64,000 nt of DNA from positions 1-64,000 of the forward strand of contig DUNN01000022.1 of NCBI GenBank assembly GCA_012839345.1, given 5' to 3'. Positions 54,257-62,747 of the stretch are shown in pieces (position 1 is the first letter of the stretch; each line of letters begins with the position of its first letter). A program made the position numbers and the translations under genes. The stretch comes from Clostridiales bacterium. GTDB taxonomy: Bacteria > Bacillota > Clostridia > Oscillospirales > Acutalibacteraceae. Below the pieces are notes generated by a model. That model did no database searches. It saw only the letters and a program-made list of their open reading frames with translations, and was not told where the DNA came from.

Positions 54257-54628
54257 TTACTCCGTTTGGGGCTGTTCCTGTTGGGGCGGCTCCTGCAAAA
54301 GCGGCTGAAATTCATCTTCTAGGTTTTCGGAGTTTTCGGAAATTTCCAGATCTTTTTGATTGTAGTTTAGAAAATAAACATAGATATCCACGACCGCCTG
54401 ATAAAGCTCCGGCGGAATTTCACTCCCGCACTCCAACTGGGTTAAAAGGGAAGCGAGCGCGTCGTCCTGATAAACCGGGATTTCGTTTTCCTGTGCCAAA
54501 TCAATGATTTTCTGCGCAACATAGCCCAATCCGGAGGCGACCACAATCGGTGCGCTAGAGGAATCACCGTTGTATTTTAGAGCGGCGGCGCGCTGGGTGT
54601 TGTTCTCATATTGTGACATCGATCGCAT
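54257..54628 (-). CDS. FhlB: stand-alone FlhB C-terminal domain paralogue
   Basis: 123 residues from ATG 54628 (AAAGGA close upstream) or ATG 54619; it overlaps the end of the FliK-like gene. Residues about 8-95 match the cytoplasmic end of FlhB (AALKYNGDSSSAPIVVASGL, YVAQKIIDLAQENEIPVYQD), but the TM part is missing and NPTH reads NNTQ, so self-cleavage is not expected. A Glu/Gln/Pro-rich tail follows. B. subtilis YlqH/FhlB is similar. It probably stands in for, or modulates, the cleaved FlhB fragment in substrate choice. Confidence 0.85.
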   Translation of the reverse strand: MRSMSQYENNTQRAAALKYNGDSSSAPIVVASGLGYVAQKIIDLAQENEIPVYQDDALASLLTQLECGSEIPPELYQAVVDIYVYFLNYNQKDLEISENSENLEDEFQPLLQEPPQQEQPQTE

Positions 54629-56033
54629 ATTTCCTTTCGTTGATTTTTTTCATAATAAGCTGAGAAATGGTTGGTGTGTTGTCCGGGCGAATATACACAC
54701 GGTCGGCCACAAGGCCGTTGCGTGTGAAGATTTCCGTAATGCCGTCGCTGATTTTTTGAGTATCCGAAGCCAGCTCCGGCGGGCAGCTGATGGCCACGTT
54801 CGCGTGGTTTGCCAGCAGTTCGATGGAAGCCTCAAAATAACCAAGCTCCCGAATGTCAAACGTCAAATAGATTTTTGTAGGACTTGATTCTGCCGCAGCG
54901 GAACGCGTTCCGTCTTTTGAGGGTTCCTTTTTCTCAATCCAGACCTCGCTGAACATGAACTGGCCGTTGTAGTTGACCGGCAGGAACAAATGGTGGAACG
55001 GCATGTACACGCTTTTGTCCATCAGCATGGAAAGAATGGTTTCTTTGTACAGCGCCTGGCTTAAGCTGGAGGTATTCTGTTTGGAGCCTTCGGAAAGCAC
55101 TTGCGTCAGGGAACGGAACAGCGCATTTTCCTGTGTGGACTCGGGACCGGATTTCCGGTTTAGGTGCTCGAGAAATTGAGCCTTGATTTCCTCCGTTTTT
55201 GCCGCAGGAATATTCCGCTCATAGCGCAGGTAGTCCATCAGGGAATTGAACTTGTCGTCCAGTTCCTCCTGAGAACTGGTGTTGAGCCGGGCCAGGTTAT
55301 GAACCAGAAGCGTAATGGTGTCCCGGGCGCGCCCGAAGTCGTTAGAGGCGTTGATATATTTGGCTAAAAACGGTATAATCTTATTTTTGAGTACGGTTAA
55401 ATTCTTCTGCAGGTTGTCTGTGGGGCGCTCTAAGGTCAGCTCCTTCGCAAGCGAGTCAAGCTGGTCGCGGTAGGGATTCGGAATCTGCATTTTCAGCTGC
55501 TCCAGCTGATCAATTATGGATTTTGTGGTATCACCAATGGAAAAAAATCCGTCGTATGCCGATAAAAACTCCGCCAGTTTGGTTCGGGTCGCCGTGTCAG
55601 CGTTCTGTGCAGACAGCTCGCGGAATACTTTAAAAATCCCATCCGAAAATTTGGTCTGCCCGCTGCTTTGAAAGCGCAGGTTTTCCAGCATGGTGTCCGG
55701 GTCCATCTGCATTGCCTGGGCCAACTGTTTCAGCAAGGGAGAACCGCCGTCCGCCATCAGCATTTCGGTTTTGCCGAAGATGTCCAGCATGATTTTTTCC
55801 ATGTTCTGAGAAAGCCCGGGCGTCTGGTTGAGCTGTTCAATAAATTTGCTGAATACGGAATTCCGGTTCAGCAGAAATTTGAAGTTGTCTCCCAACTCCT
55901 GCTTTTGCGCGCCGGCCTGCTGAATTTTAGAAGTGTCGACGGCGCCGAGCGCATCGGTGTGTTTTGACGGGGAAACGCGGTTTAAGCTATCGCTGCTTGA
56001 GACCGGAGTAGTGATTCGAATATTGTCGGGCAT
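54606..56033 (-). CDS. Second FliK-like protein (YlqG-type)
   Basis: 475 residues, ATG 56033 with GAGGTG. Mostly helical and charged; the last third (about 340-460) contains MPFHHLFLPVNYNGQFMFSE and IYLTFDIRELGYFEASIELL, an Flg_hook-like beta part related to FliK C-termini, and ends in a segment with RVYIRPDNTPT. It is coupled by overlap to the FhlB gene. The pairing of a hook-length-type protein with an FlhB-type domain suggests a regulatory side branch of export switching. Weaker call than the main fliK. Confidence 0.72.
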   Translation of the reverse strand: MPDNIRITTPVSSSDSLNRVSPSKHTDALGAVDTSKIQQAGAQKQELGDNFKFLLNRNSVFSKFIEQLNQTPGLSQNMEKIMLDIFGKTEMLMADGGSPLLKQLAQAMQMDPDTMLENLRFQSSGQTKFSDGIFKVFRELSAQNADTATRTKLAEFLSAYDGFFSIGDTTKSIIDQLEQLKMQIPNPYRDQLDSLAKELTLERPTDNLQKNLTVLKNKIIPFLAKYINASNDFGRARDTITLLVHNLARLNTSSQEELDDKFNSLMDYLRYERNIPAAKTEEIKAQFLEHLNRKSGPESTQENALFRSLTQVLSEGSKQNTSSLSQALYKETILSMLMDKSVYMPFHHLFLPVNYNGQFMFSEVWIEKKEPSKDGTRSAAAESSPTKIYLTFDIRELGYFEASIELLANHANVAISCPPELASDTQKISDGITEIFTRNGLVADRVYIRPDNTPTISQLIMKKINERKYAIDVTI

Positions 56034-56048
56034 AAAAACACCTCAAAA

Positions 56049-56076
56049 AATATAATCTAAGAGTTAATTTTATCAA
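56049..56076 (-). promoter_or_regulatory. Possible SigA promoter for the FliK2-FhlB pair
   Basis: Read leftward: TTGATA (56076-56071), 16-bp spacer, TATATT (56054-56049). It overlaps the divergent SigD site of cheA, so the two could compete. Confidence 0.5.
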
Positions 56077-56090
56077 ATTCGATTCGATAT
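56064..56090 (+). promoter_or_regulatory. cheA: SigD promoter of cheA-cheR-cheB
   Basis: TTAA (56064-56067), 15-bp spacer, TTCGATAT (56083-56090), six of eight consensus bases; leader of about 28 nt. Confidence 0.6.
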
Positions 56091-56125
56091 ATTAAGTATA
56101 AAGTTTATTAGGCGGTGAAGTAACT

Positions 56126-58186
56126 ATGGACAGCAACATGGAATCAATGCTTGAGGTATATCTTTTCGAAACAAATGATCTTCTGGAACATCTGGATGAA
56201 ATACTTCTTCAATGCGAAAAAGCCAATTCCTTCGACTCGGACAGCATTAATGAAATCTTCCGAATCATGCACACCATTAAAGGCTCATCCGCAATGATGC
56301 AGTTTAACAGTCTGGCAACCATTTCCCATAAAGTGGAGGACTTGTTTTTTTACGTCCGCGAAAACGGAATTGATGCTCAGTACAATGACGAGCTTTTCGA
56401 CCTGATGTTCAAATCCAGCGACTTTATTAAGGATGAAGTTGCAAAGGTTGAAAACAACGAGCCTCTAACTACAGATATCGGCACTTTCGAACAGGAAATT
56501 AACGATTTTCTGAAAAAGATTTCAGGCGGCGCATCCGGGAAAGATGGGAAGGCGGAGGCGGCTCCTAAGCAAGAGCAAAAGTCCGCACAGGAAACAGCCC
56601 AAAAGGAAGAATCTACCCCGCAGCCGGCCGCTGTTGCGCCCTTTGACAAGGACTATCCTTATTCCGTCCGCATTGCCTTTGAGGACGATGTGGAGATGGC
56701 AAACCTGCGCGCGGTGATGCTTGTGCAGTCGGTGAAAGACATTTGCAGTGAAATTAAGTATGTACCGCAGGATATTGAAACGAACCCGGGCAGCGCGGAG
56801 GTCATTCTGAAAGATGGTTTCCTGCTCTGCTTTAAAGACGAAAAGGGAATGAACAGCAGCCTGAAGACAATCGAAAATTTCGTCTATACCAAGAATTATA
56901 CCGTAATCACTCCGCCTGCTCAGGAGCAGAGCGAAAATTCGTCTGAAGCAAAGGCGAAGAACGAAGCAGGCAAGCCGCGTGAAGCAGGCGGCGCCAGCCA
57001 TCCAGCGGTCAAGCAGAACCTCATCAATGTCAACCTTTCCAAACTGGACAACCTGATGGACCTGATGGGAGAAATTGTTATTACGGAATCGATGGTTGCC
57101 TCTACCCAGGCGGGCCAGACGGGCGAGATCGACAACAATTACAATAAGGCTTCCCGTCAGCTTCGCAAACTAACGGACGAGCTGCAGGAAGTGGTTATGT
57201 CCATCCGCATGGTGCCGATTTCCGGTGTGTTCCAGAAAATGAACCGAATTGTCCGCGATATGAGCAAAAAGTTGGACAAAGACGTGGAACTGGTTATGAT
57301 CGGCGAAGATACGGAAGTCGATAAAACCATTATCGATAACATCGGCGACCCGATTATGCACCTGGTCCGCAACGCCATGGACCATGGCATTGAAACCAAA
57401 GAAGAACGCGCAAAGACGAACAAACCGCCGAAGGGCACCGTTACGCTTTCCGCTCAGAACACTGGCGGTGAGATTTTGATCAGCGTTCAGGACGATGGCG
57501 CTGGCATTGACAAACAGGCCGTGCTGAATAAGGCAAAACGGCAGGGCATGCTGAAAAAGCCGGAGAAAGACTATACGACCCGTGAAATTTACAATTTCCT
57601 GCTTATGCCTGGTTTCTCCACGAACGAAGTTGTTACCGAGTATTCCGGCCGTGGCGTCGGCATGGACGTTGTAAAGAAGAACGTGGAGAAAATCGGCGGC
57701 GATGTCTCCCTGACCAGCGAACCCGGCAAGGGCACAAAAATCATCTTTAAGATTCCACTTACGCTGGCCATTGTAAACGGCATGAAGGTGTCGGTTGGGA
57801 ACAGCGTGTTTACCATCCCGATTAACAATATTAAGCAGCTTTTCCGGATTACGCAGGATCAGATTCTGCACGATACGGACGGAAATGAAATTGTGATGCT
57901 CCGCAATCAGTATTTTCCGCTGCTGCGTCTACACAAAGCGTTTAATCTGGAAACCGAAATTCAGAATGTCGAGGAAGGCATTGTAATTTTGGTGGAAACC
58001 CACGAAAAGGCATACTGCATTTTTGCCGACAGTCTGCTCGGCGAACAGCAGGTTGTTGTAAAAGGACTGCCCGCCTATCTGAATCAATTCGAAATTCGGA
58101 ACACCGGCATATCCGGCTGTGCGATTCTAGGTGACGGAAGCATCAGTATTATTTTGGATATTTTAAACCTTTACAGTTATAATTAA
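56126..58186 (+). CDS. cheA: Chemotaxis histidine kinase CheA
   Basis: 686 residues, ATG 56126. P1 HPt with phospho-His49 (IFRIMHTIKGSSAMMQF); a P2-like CheY-binding part (about 170-270); dimerisation P3 (NLSKLDNLMDLMGEIVITES); P4 kinase with N box (HLVRNAMDHGIE), G1 (DDGAGID) and G2 (GRGVGMDVV); CheW-like P5 to the end. All kinase boxes are intact. It receives receptor signals through CheW and phosphorylates CheY and CheB. Outside the fla/che operon here, unlike B. subtilis. Confidence 0.97.
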   Translation: MDSNMESMLEVYLFETNDLLEHLDEILLQCEKANSFDSDSINEIFRIMHTIKGSSAMMQFNSLATISHKVEDLFFYVRENGIDAQYNDELFDLMFKSSDFIKDEVAKVENNEPLTTDIGTFEQEINDFLKKISGGASGKDGKAEAAPKQEQKSAQETAQKEESTPQPAAVAPFDKDYPYSVRIAFEDDVEMANLRAVMLVQSVKDICSEIKYVPQDIETNPGSAEVILKDGFLLCFKDEKGMNSSLKTIENFVYTKNYTVITPPAQEQSENSSEAKAKNEAGKPREAGGASHPAVKQNLINVNLSKLDNLMDLMGEIVITESMVASTQAGQTGEIDNNYNKASRQLRKLTDELQEVVMSIRMVPISGVFQKMNRIVRDMSKKLDKDVELVMIGEDTEVDKTIIDNIGDPIMHLVRNAMDHGIETKEERAKTNKPPKGTVTLSAQNTGGEILISVQDDGAGIDKQAVLNKAKRQGMLKKPEKDYTTREIYNFLLMPGFSTNEVVTEYSGRGVGMDVVKKNVEKIGGDVSLTSEPGKGTKIIFKIPLTLAIVNGMKVSVGNSVFTIPINNIKQLFRITQDQILHDTDGNEIVMLRNQYFPLLRLHKAFNLETEIQNVEEGIVILVETHEKAYCIFADSLLGEQQVVVKGLPAYLNQFEIRNTGISGCAILGDGSISIILDILNLYSYN

Positions 58187-58302
58187 TTTGTTATACTATT
58201 ATATAGTTTGGACTTGTAGGGGGAACGCCGACGAAATTCCATTCATCGGTGCTTCCCCTGAATTGTCCATTGCGGCTGGAGATATACCTTTGGAGGACGA
58301 AC

Positions 58303-59106
58303 ATGATACATCTGACCGACCAGGAGTTCAACGATATTGTTACTTACATAAAAAGTAATTACGGCATCAATCTTATTAATAAACGGCAGCTGATTGAAGC
58401 CAGAATGTATTCCGTGCTGGTTGAAAAGGGTCTTACAAATTTTACCGATTATTTTAACCTGATTAAGCAGAACAATTCCCAGGAAGTTACTGCAATGCTG
58501 AACAAACTTACGACGAATCACACGTATTTTCTTCGGGAAGAAGCGCATTTCAATTTTTTAAAAAATGTCATTCTGCCGGAACAGGAAAAAACAAACCGTA
58601 TGAAAAACATCCGAATCTGGAGCGCTGGATGCTCTTCCGGAGAAGAAGCGTTTACCACGATTATGGTGATGATGGATTATTTCGGACTGAGAAGATCGGA
58701 ATGGGATTATCGTATTCTAGCGACGGATATTTCAGAAAAGGTAATGCAGGAGGCACGGGTTGGCCTTTATGGAAAGGATTCCTTGAAAAACGTTCCGGAA
58801 ACATGGCTGAGGCGTTATTTTACCAAACAGGGCAACGATCATTATGTGCTGAGCGAGGAAGTACGCAAGCAGGTGATTTTTAAGCGCTTCAACCTGATGG
58901 ATCCGTTCCTTTTCCAACCGTTTGATTTGATTTTCTGCCGGAATGTCATGATCTATTTTGATCAGGCTACACGCAACGCATTAATAAATAAATTTTATGA
59001 TGTGCTGAAACCCGGTGGGTATTTGTTCATCGGTCACTCGGAAACCATACAGCGTGACAGTTCAAAATTCGTTTATATTGAACCGTCTGTTTACCAGAAA
59101 GGATAA
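58303..59106 (+). CDS. cheR: Chemoreceptor methyltransferase CheR
   Basis: 267 residues from ATG 58303, chosen for TTGGAGG upstream; the frame to 58249 has none. N-terminal helical domain (LINKRQLIEARMYSVLVEKG) with THTYFLREE-like NHTYFLREE, the SAM motif IWSAGCSSGEEAFT, and LIFCRNVMIYFDQATRNALI. It methylates receptor glutamates. The stop is eight bases before cheB. Confidence 0.97.
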   Translation: MIHLTDQEFNDIVTYIKSNYGINLINKRQLIEARMYSVLVEKGLTNFTDYFNLIKQNNSQEVTAMLNKLTTNHTYFLREEAHFNFLKNVILPEQEKTNRMKNIRIWSAGCSSGEEAFTTIMVMMDYFGLRRSEWDYRILATDISEKVMQEARVGLYGKDSLKNVPETWLRRYFTKQGNDHYVLSEEVRKQVIFKRFNLMDPFLFQPFDLIFCRNVMIYFDQATRNALINKFYDVLKPGGYLFIGHSETIQRDSSKFVYIEPSVYQKG

Positions 59107-59114
59107 CGGAATCA

Positions 59115-60167
59115 ATGTCGCTAAAAAAAACGATACGGGTTCTGATTGTGGATGACTCTTTGTTTTTCCGGACTGCGCTGCAAAAAGCGTTGGCGCAGGA
59201 TCAGAGTCTTGAAATAGTTGGAACGGCAAGCAGCGCGACGGACGCGGAAAGAAAAATCAAGGAACTGGAGCCGGACGTCGTTACCATGGATGTGGAAATG
59301 CCGGATATGAAGGGGACGGACTTTTTAAGAAAGCTTATTCCTGTGCATCCGGTGCCGGTGGTCTTGGTTAGTTCAACAAACATCGGAATTTTTGAATCGC
59401 TGGATGCCGGCGCCGTGGATTTTGTGCGTAAACCGGAAGGCCAAAATGGGAACGATTTTCAGCTTTTCTGCAATGAGCTTTCCGTGAAAGTGAAAATCGC
59501 CTCTACGGCAAAGGTAACAAAGAAAAATGCGTCTGCTCCGTTCAGCGGGCTTCCGCTGCCAAAGCTGAAAGCGGACGACGAAAGTGAGCATGTGATTGCA
59601 ATCGGGGCTTCTACGGGGGGAACGGAAGCAACGCTTGAGATTTTAAAGCAGTTCCCGCCGAATATTCCGGGAATTGTAATTGTTCAGCACATGCCGGTCG
59701 GCTTTACAAAAATGTACGCCGACCGCATGAACCGGATTTGCCAGTTTGAAGTGCGGGAAGCGCAGAACGGTGACCGTGTGCGGGCCGGACTGGCTCTGCT
59801 GGCACCCGGCGACAAGCATATGACGCTGGCGAAAGACTATAAGGGATATTACGTGAAATGCGCTTCCGGCGATAAGGTGAGCGGCCATTGCCCTTCAGTG
59901 GACGTTCTGTTCCGTTCGGTGGCACATACGGCCGGGCGTGACGCGATCGGCGTCATCCTTACCGGGATGGGGAGAGACGGAGCGCAGGGCCTTTTGGAAA
60001 TGCGCAAAAGCGGTTCTTACACATTTGGTCAGGATAAGGCGTCCAGTGTGGTTTATGGAATGCCCATGGTTGCCTATGACATCGGCGCTGTGGTCAAACA
60101 GGCACCCTGCCAGTCCATTGCGGGTCTGATTATTCAAAGACTGAACCGCTCGAAGGGGAAACAGTAA
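59115..60167 (+). CDS. cheB: Chemoreceptor methylesterase CheB
   Basis: 350 residues, ATG 59115 with GAAAGGA. Receiver domain with Asp59 (VVTMDVEMPDM) and Lys in FVRKPEG; short linker; esterase domain with the Ser-His-Asp triad in GASTGGTEA, VQHMPVGF and LTGMGRDGAQG. It removes methyl groups from receptors when phosphorylated by CheA. Ends the cheA-cheR-cheB operon. Confidence 0.97.
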   Translation: MSLKKTIRVLIVDDSLFFRTALQKALAQDQSLEIVGTASSATDAERKIKELEPDVVTMDVEMPDMKGTDFLRKLIPVHPVPVVLVSSTNIGIFESLDAGAVDFVRKPEGQNGNDFQLFCNELSVKVKIASTAKVTKKNASAPFSGLPLPKLKADDESEHVIAIGASTGGTEATLEILKQFPPNIPGIVIVQHMPVGFTKMYADRMNRICQFEVREAQNGDRVRAGLALLAPGDKHMTLAKDYKGYYVKCASGDKVSGHCPSVDVLFRSVAHTAGRDAIGVILTGMGRDGAQGLLEMRKSGSYTFGQDKASSVVYGMPMVAYDIGAVVKQAPCQSIAGLIIQRLNRSKGKQ

Positions 60168-60175
60168 GAATTAAT

Positions 60176-60215
60176 GCCGTTCAAAGGTGGATGACCCCTT
60201 TTTGAACGGCTTTTT
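60176..60215 (+). terminator. Terminator of cheA-cheR-cheB
   Basis: GCCGTTCAAA pairs with TTTGAACGGC and is followed by five T. Confidence 0.88.
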
Positions 60216-60268
60216 ATAATTCTAGATATAATTTGGTAATATTTTGTCGAAAAATTTCTTTATTTTTA

Positions 60269-60295
60269 TAAACTTATGATTAATGTGGCCGATAA
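60269..60295 (+). promoter_or_regulatory. SigD promoter of the dCache chemoreceptor
   Basis: TAAA (60269-60272), 15-bp spacer, GCCGATAA (60288-60295), seven of eight consensus bases; one of the best in the window. Confidence 0.85.
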
Positions 60296-60365
60296 TAAAA
60301 AATAGCCGTTCTTTTTAATCTGAATACTGCTTGCATATTTTTAGAGAAAGAGATGACATGGGGTT

Positions 60366-62648
60366 ATGAAAAAGATGAGGAAAGTGAAAACGCATAAGAT
60401 GGCCAAGATGGCAAAAGTAGCCACAATGCCTGAACAACAAGAGAAAAAGAAGCATAGATTTACATTTCATAAATTTACATTTCCAAAAAAGAAAACAGAG
60501 AAAAACGAAACAAGCAGTCTAAGAGAGGGAAAGAAAAGCATCCGAAAAACTCTGCTGCTGGGTCTTATCAGCCTTTCTGCTAGTATCAGCATTCTTTGCG
60601 GTATTGCTTCCGGTATTGTTCTGTATCAGAACAGTTACACCAGCATGAAAGACGAGGTTTCGGCTGTTGCAAATTCCTACTCCCAGTTAGTTCAGAAGCA
60701 AGTTTACATCTATAAGAATTCCATTGAAATTATTTCCAAAAATGAAAATATTGCAAAAGCCGATTCTTCCTCTTATCTGGTTCAAATGGCAAAAAGCCTG
60801 CTGTGCGCGCAGTACGGTTTCCAAGAGATTCACACCGCTTCCACAGACGGTAAAAATGATGAGGGAACCGATATTTCGGATACGGATTACTTTAAGAATG
60901 CCATTGTCGGCAATACATATGTATCTAGTCCGTTTTACAAGGATGGCGATAAAAACGGCCAGCTGGTCATTGCCATTGCGACAAGAATCAGCAGTTCACA
61001 GAGATTTAACGGTATTGTTTACGGCTTGCTTCGCTTCGAGACCTTCAATTCCGTAATTGACAATGCAAAAATCGGAAAGACCGGCTACAGCTTTATTGTC
61101 AACAGAGACGGTACCGTCATTGCCCATAAAGATCTGAACTTGGTCAAAAATTTCACCAACTATGTTGATGTGGCGAAGAAGGACGGCTCCTATTCCGGTG
61201 TTGCCAGTATCATCAACAGTATGAAAACGGGGAAAGCTGGTTACGGATCTTATAATCTTCAGAATACCAACCATTTTATTTCCTATTATCCGATTTCCAA
61301 TACGGATGGATGGTCCATCGGCGTAACCGCCAATATTTCTGAAATGATGAGCAGTTTCTACAATGCCATTGCTCTTACGGTTATTCTGACCATTGCTTTC
61401 ATTGTGATTGCATTTTTCCTCGCGTTCCAAATTGCAAATCCGATTGCAAGACCGATTACCACTTTGGTTTCCAGAATTGAAACACTTTCGGCCGGTGACC
61501 TCCATTCCGAAGTTCCGGTCATTCGCAGTAAAAATGAAATCGGTGTACTGGCAACCTCCTTTACAATAACAGTGGATACCCTGAGGGGGTATGTAAGCGA
61601 AATTTCCTCCATCCTGGGTGCGCTTGCAAATGGCGACTGCACCGTAGAACCTCAGTTGGAATACAAGGGGGATTTTGAACCGATTAAAACATCCCTTAAT
61701 ACGATCACAAATCATTTGAATGATATTTTTGCTTCCATCAGCCAGTCGGCGGATCAGGTCGCAAGCGGTGCGGCCCAGGTTTCCAGCGCAGCTCAGGCAC
61801 TGTCACAGGGTGCTACCATGCAGGCCAGTTCCATCGAGGAGCTTTCCGCTTCCTTGACCGAAATTGCGGACCGTGTAAACAAGAACGCATCCAATGCAAC
61901 ATCTGCAAATCAACTTTCCAACGATGCGTCTAAAGAAGTCGAACGCGGAAACGAACATATGCAGCAAATGATGGGCGCTATGAAGGAAATCAGCGACACT
62001 TCCGGACAAATCAGCAAGATTATCAAAACCATCGAAGACATTGCCTTCCAGACCAATATTCTCGCTTTGAACGCTGCGGTTGAAGCCGCACGTGCAGGTT
62101 CCGCCGGCCGCGGCTTTGCGGTAGTTGCGGATGAAGTGCGCAACTTGGCCAGCAAGAGTGCTGAAGCGGCAAAGAATACTACGGCGTTGATTGGCAATTC
62201 TATTAAAGCGGTACAGAATGGTACAAAAATTGCAACTCAGACGGCTGAGTCGCTCAATTCTATTATTGACGGTGCAAACCGGACTTGTGAACTGATTGCA
62301 GAAATTGCTCAGGCTTCCAACGCCCAGGCTACTTCCATCAACGAAATTATGTCCGGCGTTGATCAGATTTCCGCGGTTGTCCAGACCAACTCTGCTACCA
62401 GTGAGGAAACTGCGGCCACTAGTGAAGAGCTGAACGCGCAGGTTCAGTCGTTGAAGGAATCCCTGTCTTTCTTCCGTCTGAAAGGATCGGAACCGGCAGA
62501 AAAGAGGGAAACCCCGGAAGCGAAGAAACCGGAATCCGCCGAAGCAATATGGATGTCGACGGAGGACTCCAAACCGGTGCAGGAATTTTCAACAGCACCC
62601 GCTCAGGCGGCTGTGTTTGATGAGTCACAGGATTTAGTCAAGTATTAA
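60366..62648 (+). CDS. Methyl-accepting chemotaxis protein with dCache sensor
   Basis: 760 residues, ATG 60366. A strongly basic cytoplasmic leader of about 60 residues precedes TM1 (about 61-87). The extracellular part (88-330) is a dCache-type double PAS fold with [24 protein letters not shown] and [14 protein letters not shown]; no ligand-set motif is certain. TM2 lies at about 332-356, HAMP at 357-412, and the signalling hairpin tip reads [20 protein letters not shown]. No CheR-binding NWETF-type tail is seen. Single gene with its own SigD promoter and terminator. Confidence 0.95.
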   Translation: MKKMRKVKTHKMAKMAKVATMPEQQEKKKHRFTFHKFTFPKKKTEKNETSSLREGKKSIRKTLLLGLISLSASISILCGIASGIVLYQNSYTSMKDEVSAVANSYSQLVQKQVYIYKNSIEIISKNENIAKADSSSYLVQMAKSLLCAQYGFQEIHTASTDGKNDEGTDISDTDYFKNAIVGNTYVSSPFYKDGDKNGQLVIAIATRISSSQRFNGIVYGLLRFETFNSVIDNAKIGKTGYSFIVNRDGTVIAHKDLNLVKNFTNYVDVAKKDGSYSGVASIINSMKTGKAGYGSYNLQNTNHFISYYPISNTDGWSIGVTANISEMMSSFYNAIALTVILTIAFIVIAFFLAFQIANPIARPITTLVSRIETLSAGDLHSEVPVIRSKNEIGVLATSFTITVDTLRGYVSEISSILGALANGDCTVEPQLEYKGDFEPIKTSLNTITNHLNDIFASISQSADQVASGAAQVSSAAQALSQGATMQASSIEELSASLTEIADRVNKNASNATSANQLSNDASKEVERGNEHMQQMMGAMKEISDTSGQISKIIKTIEDIAFQTNILALNAAVEAARAGSAGRGFAVVADEVRNLASKSAEAAKNTTALIGNSIKAVQNGTKIATQTAESLNSIIDGANRTCELIAEIAQASNAQATSINEIMSGVDQISAVVQTNSATSEETAATSEELNAQVQSLKESLSFFRLKGSEPAEKRETPEAKKPESAEAIWMSTEDSKPVQEFSTAPAQAAVFDESQDLVKY

Positions 62649-62678
62649 ATCAGCTAACTCCTAAAATCTTTATACATC

Positions 62679-62727
62679 ACAAACAGCCCGTGAATGAGCC
62701 AAATCATTCGCGGGCTGTTTGTTTTTC
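62679..62727. terminator. Bidirectional terminator between mcp and comM
   Basis: AAACAGCCCGTGAATGA pairs with TCATTCGCGGGCTGTTT (one G-U) and is followed by GTTTTTCC rightward. Confidence 0.88.
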
Positions 62728-62747
62728 CTATACTGTTTCCGCGTCGG

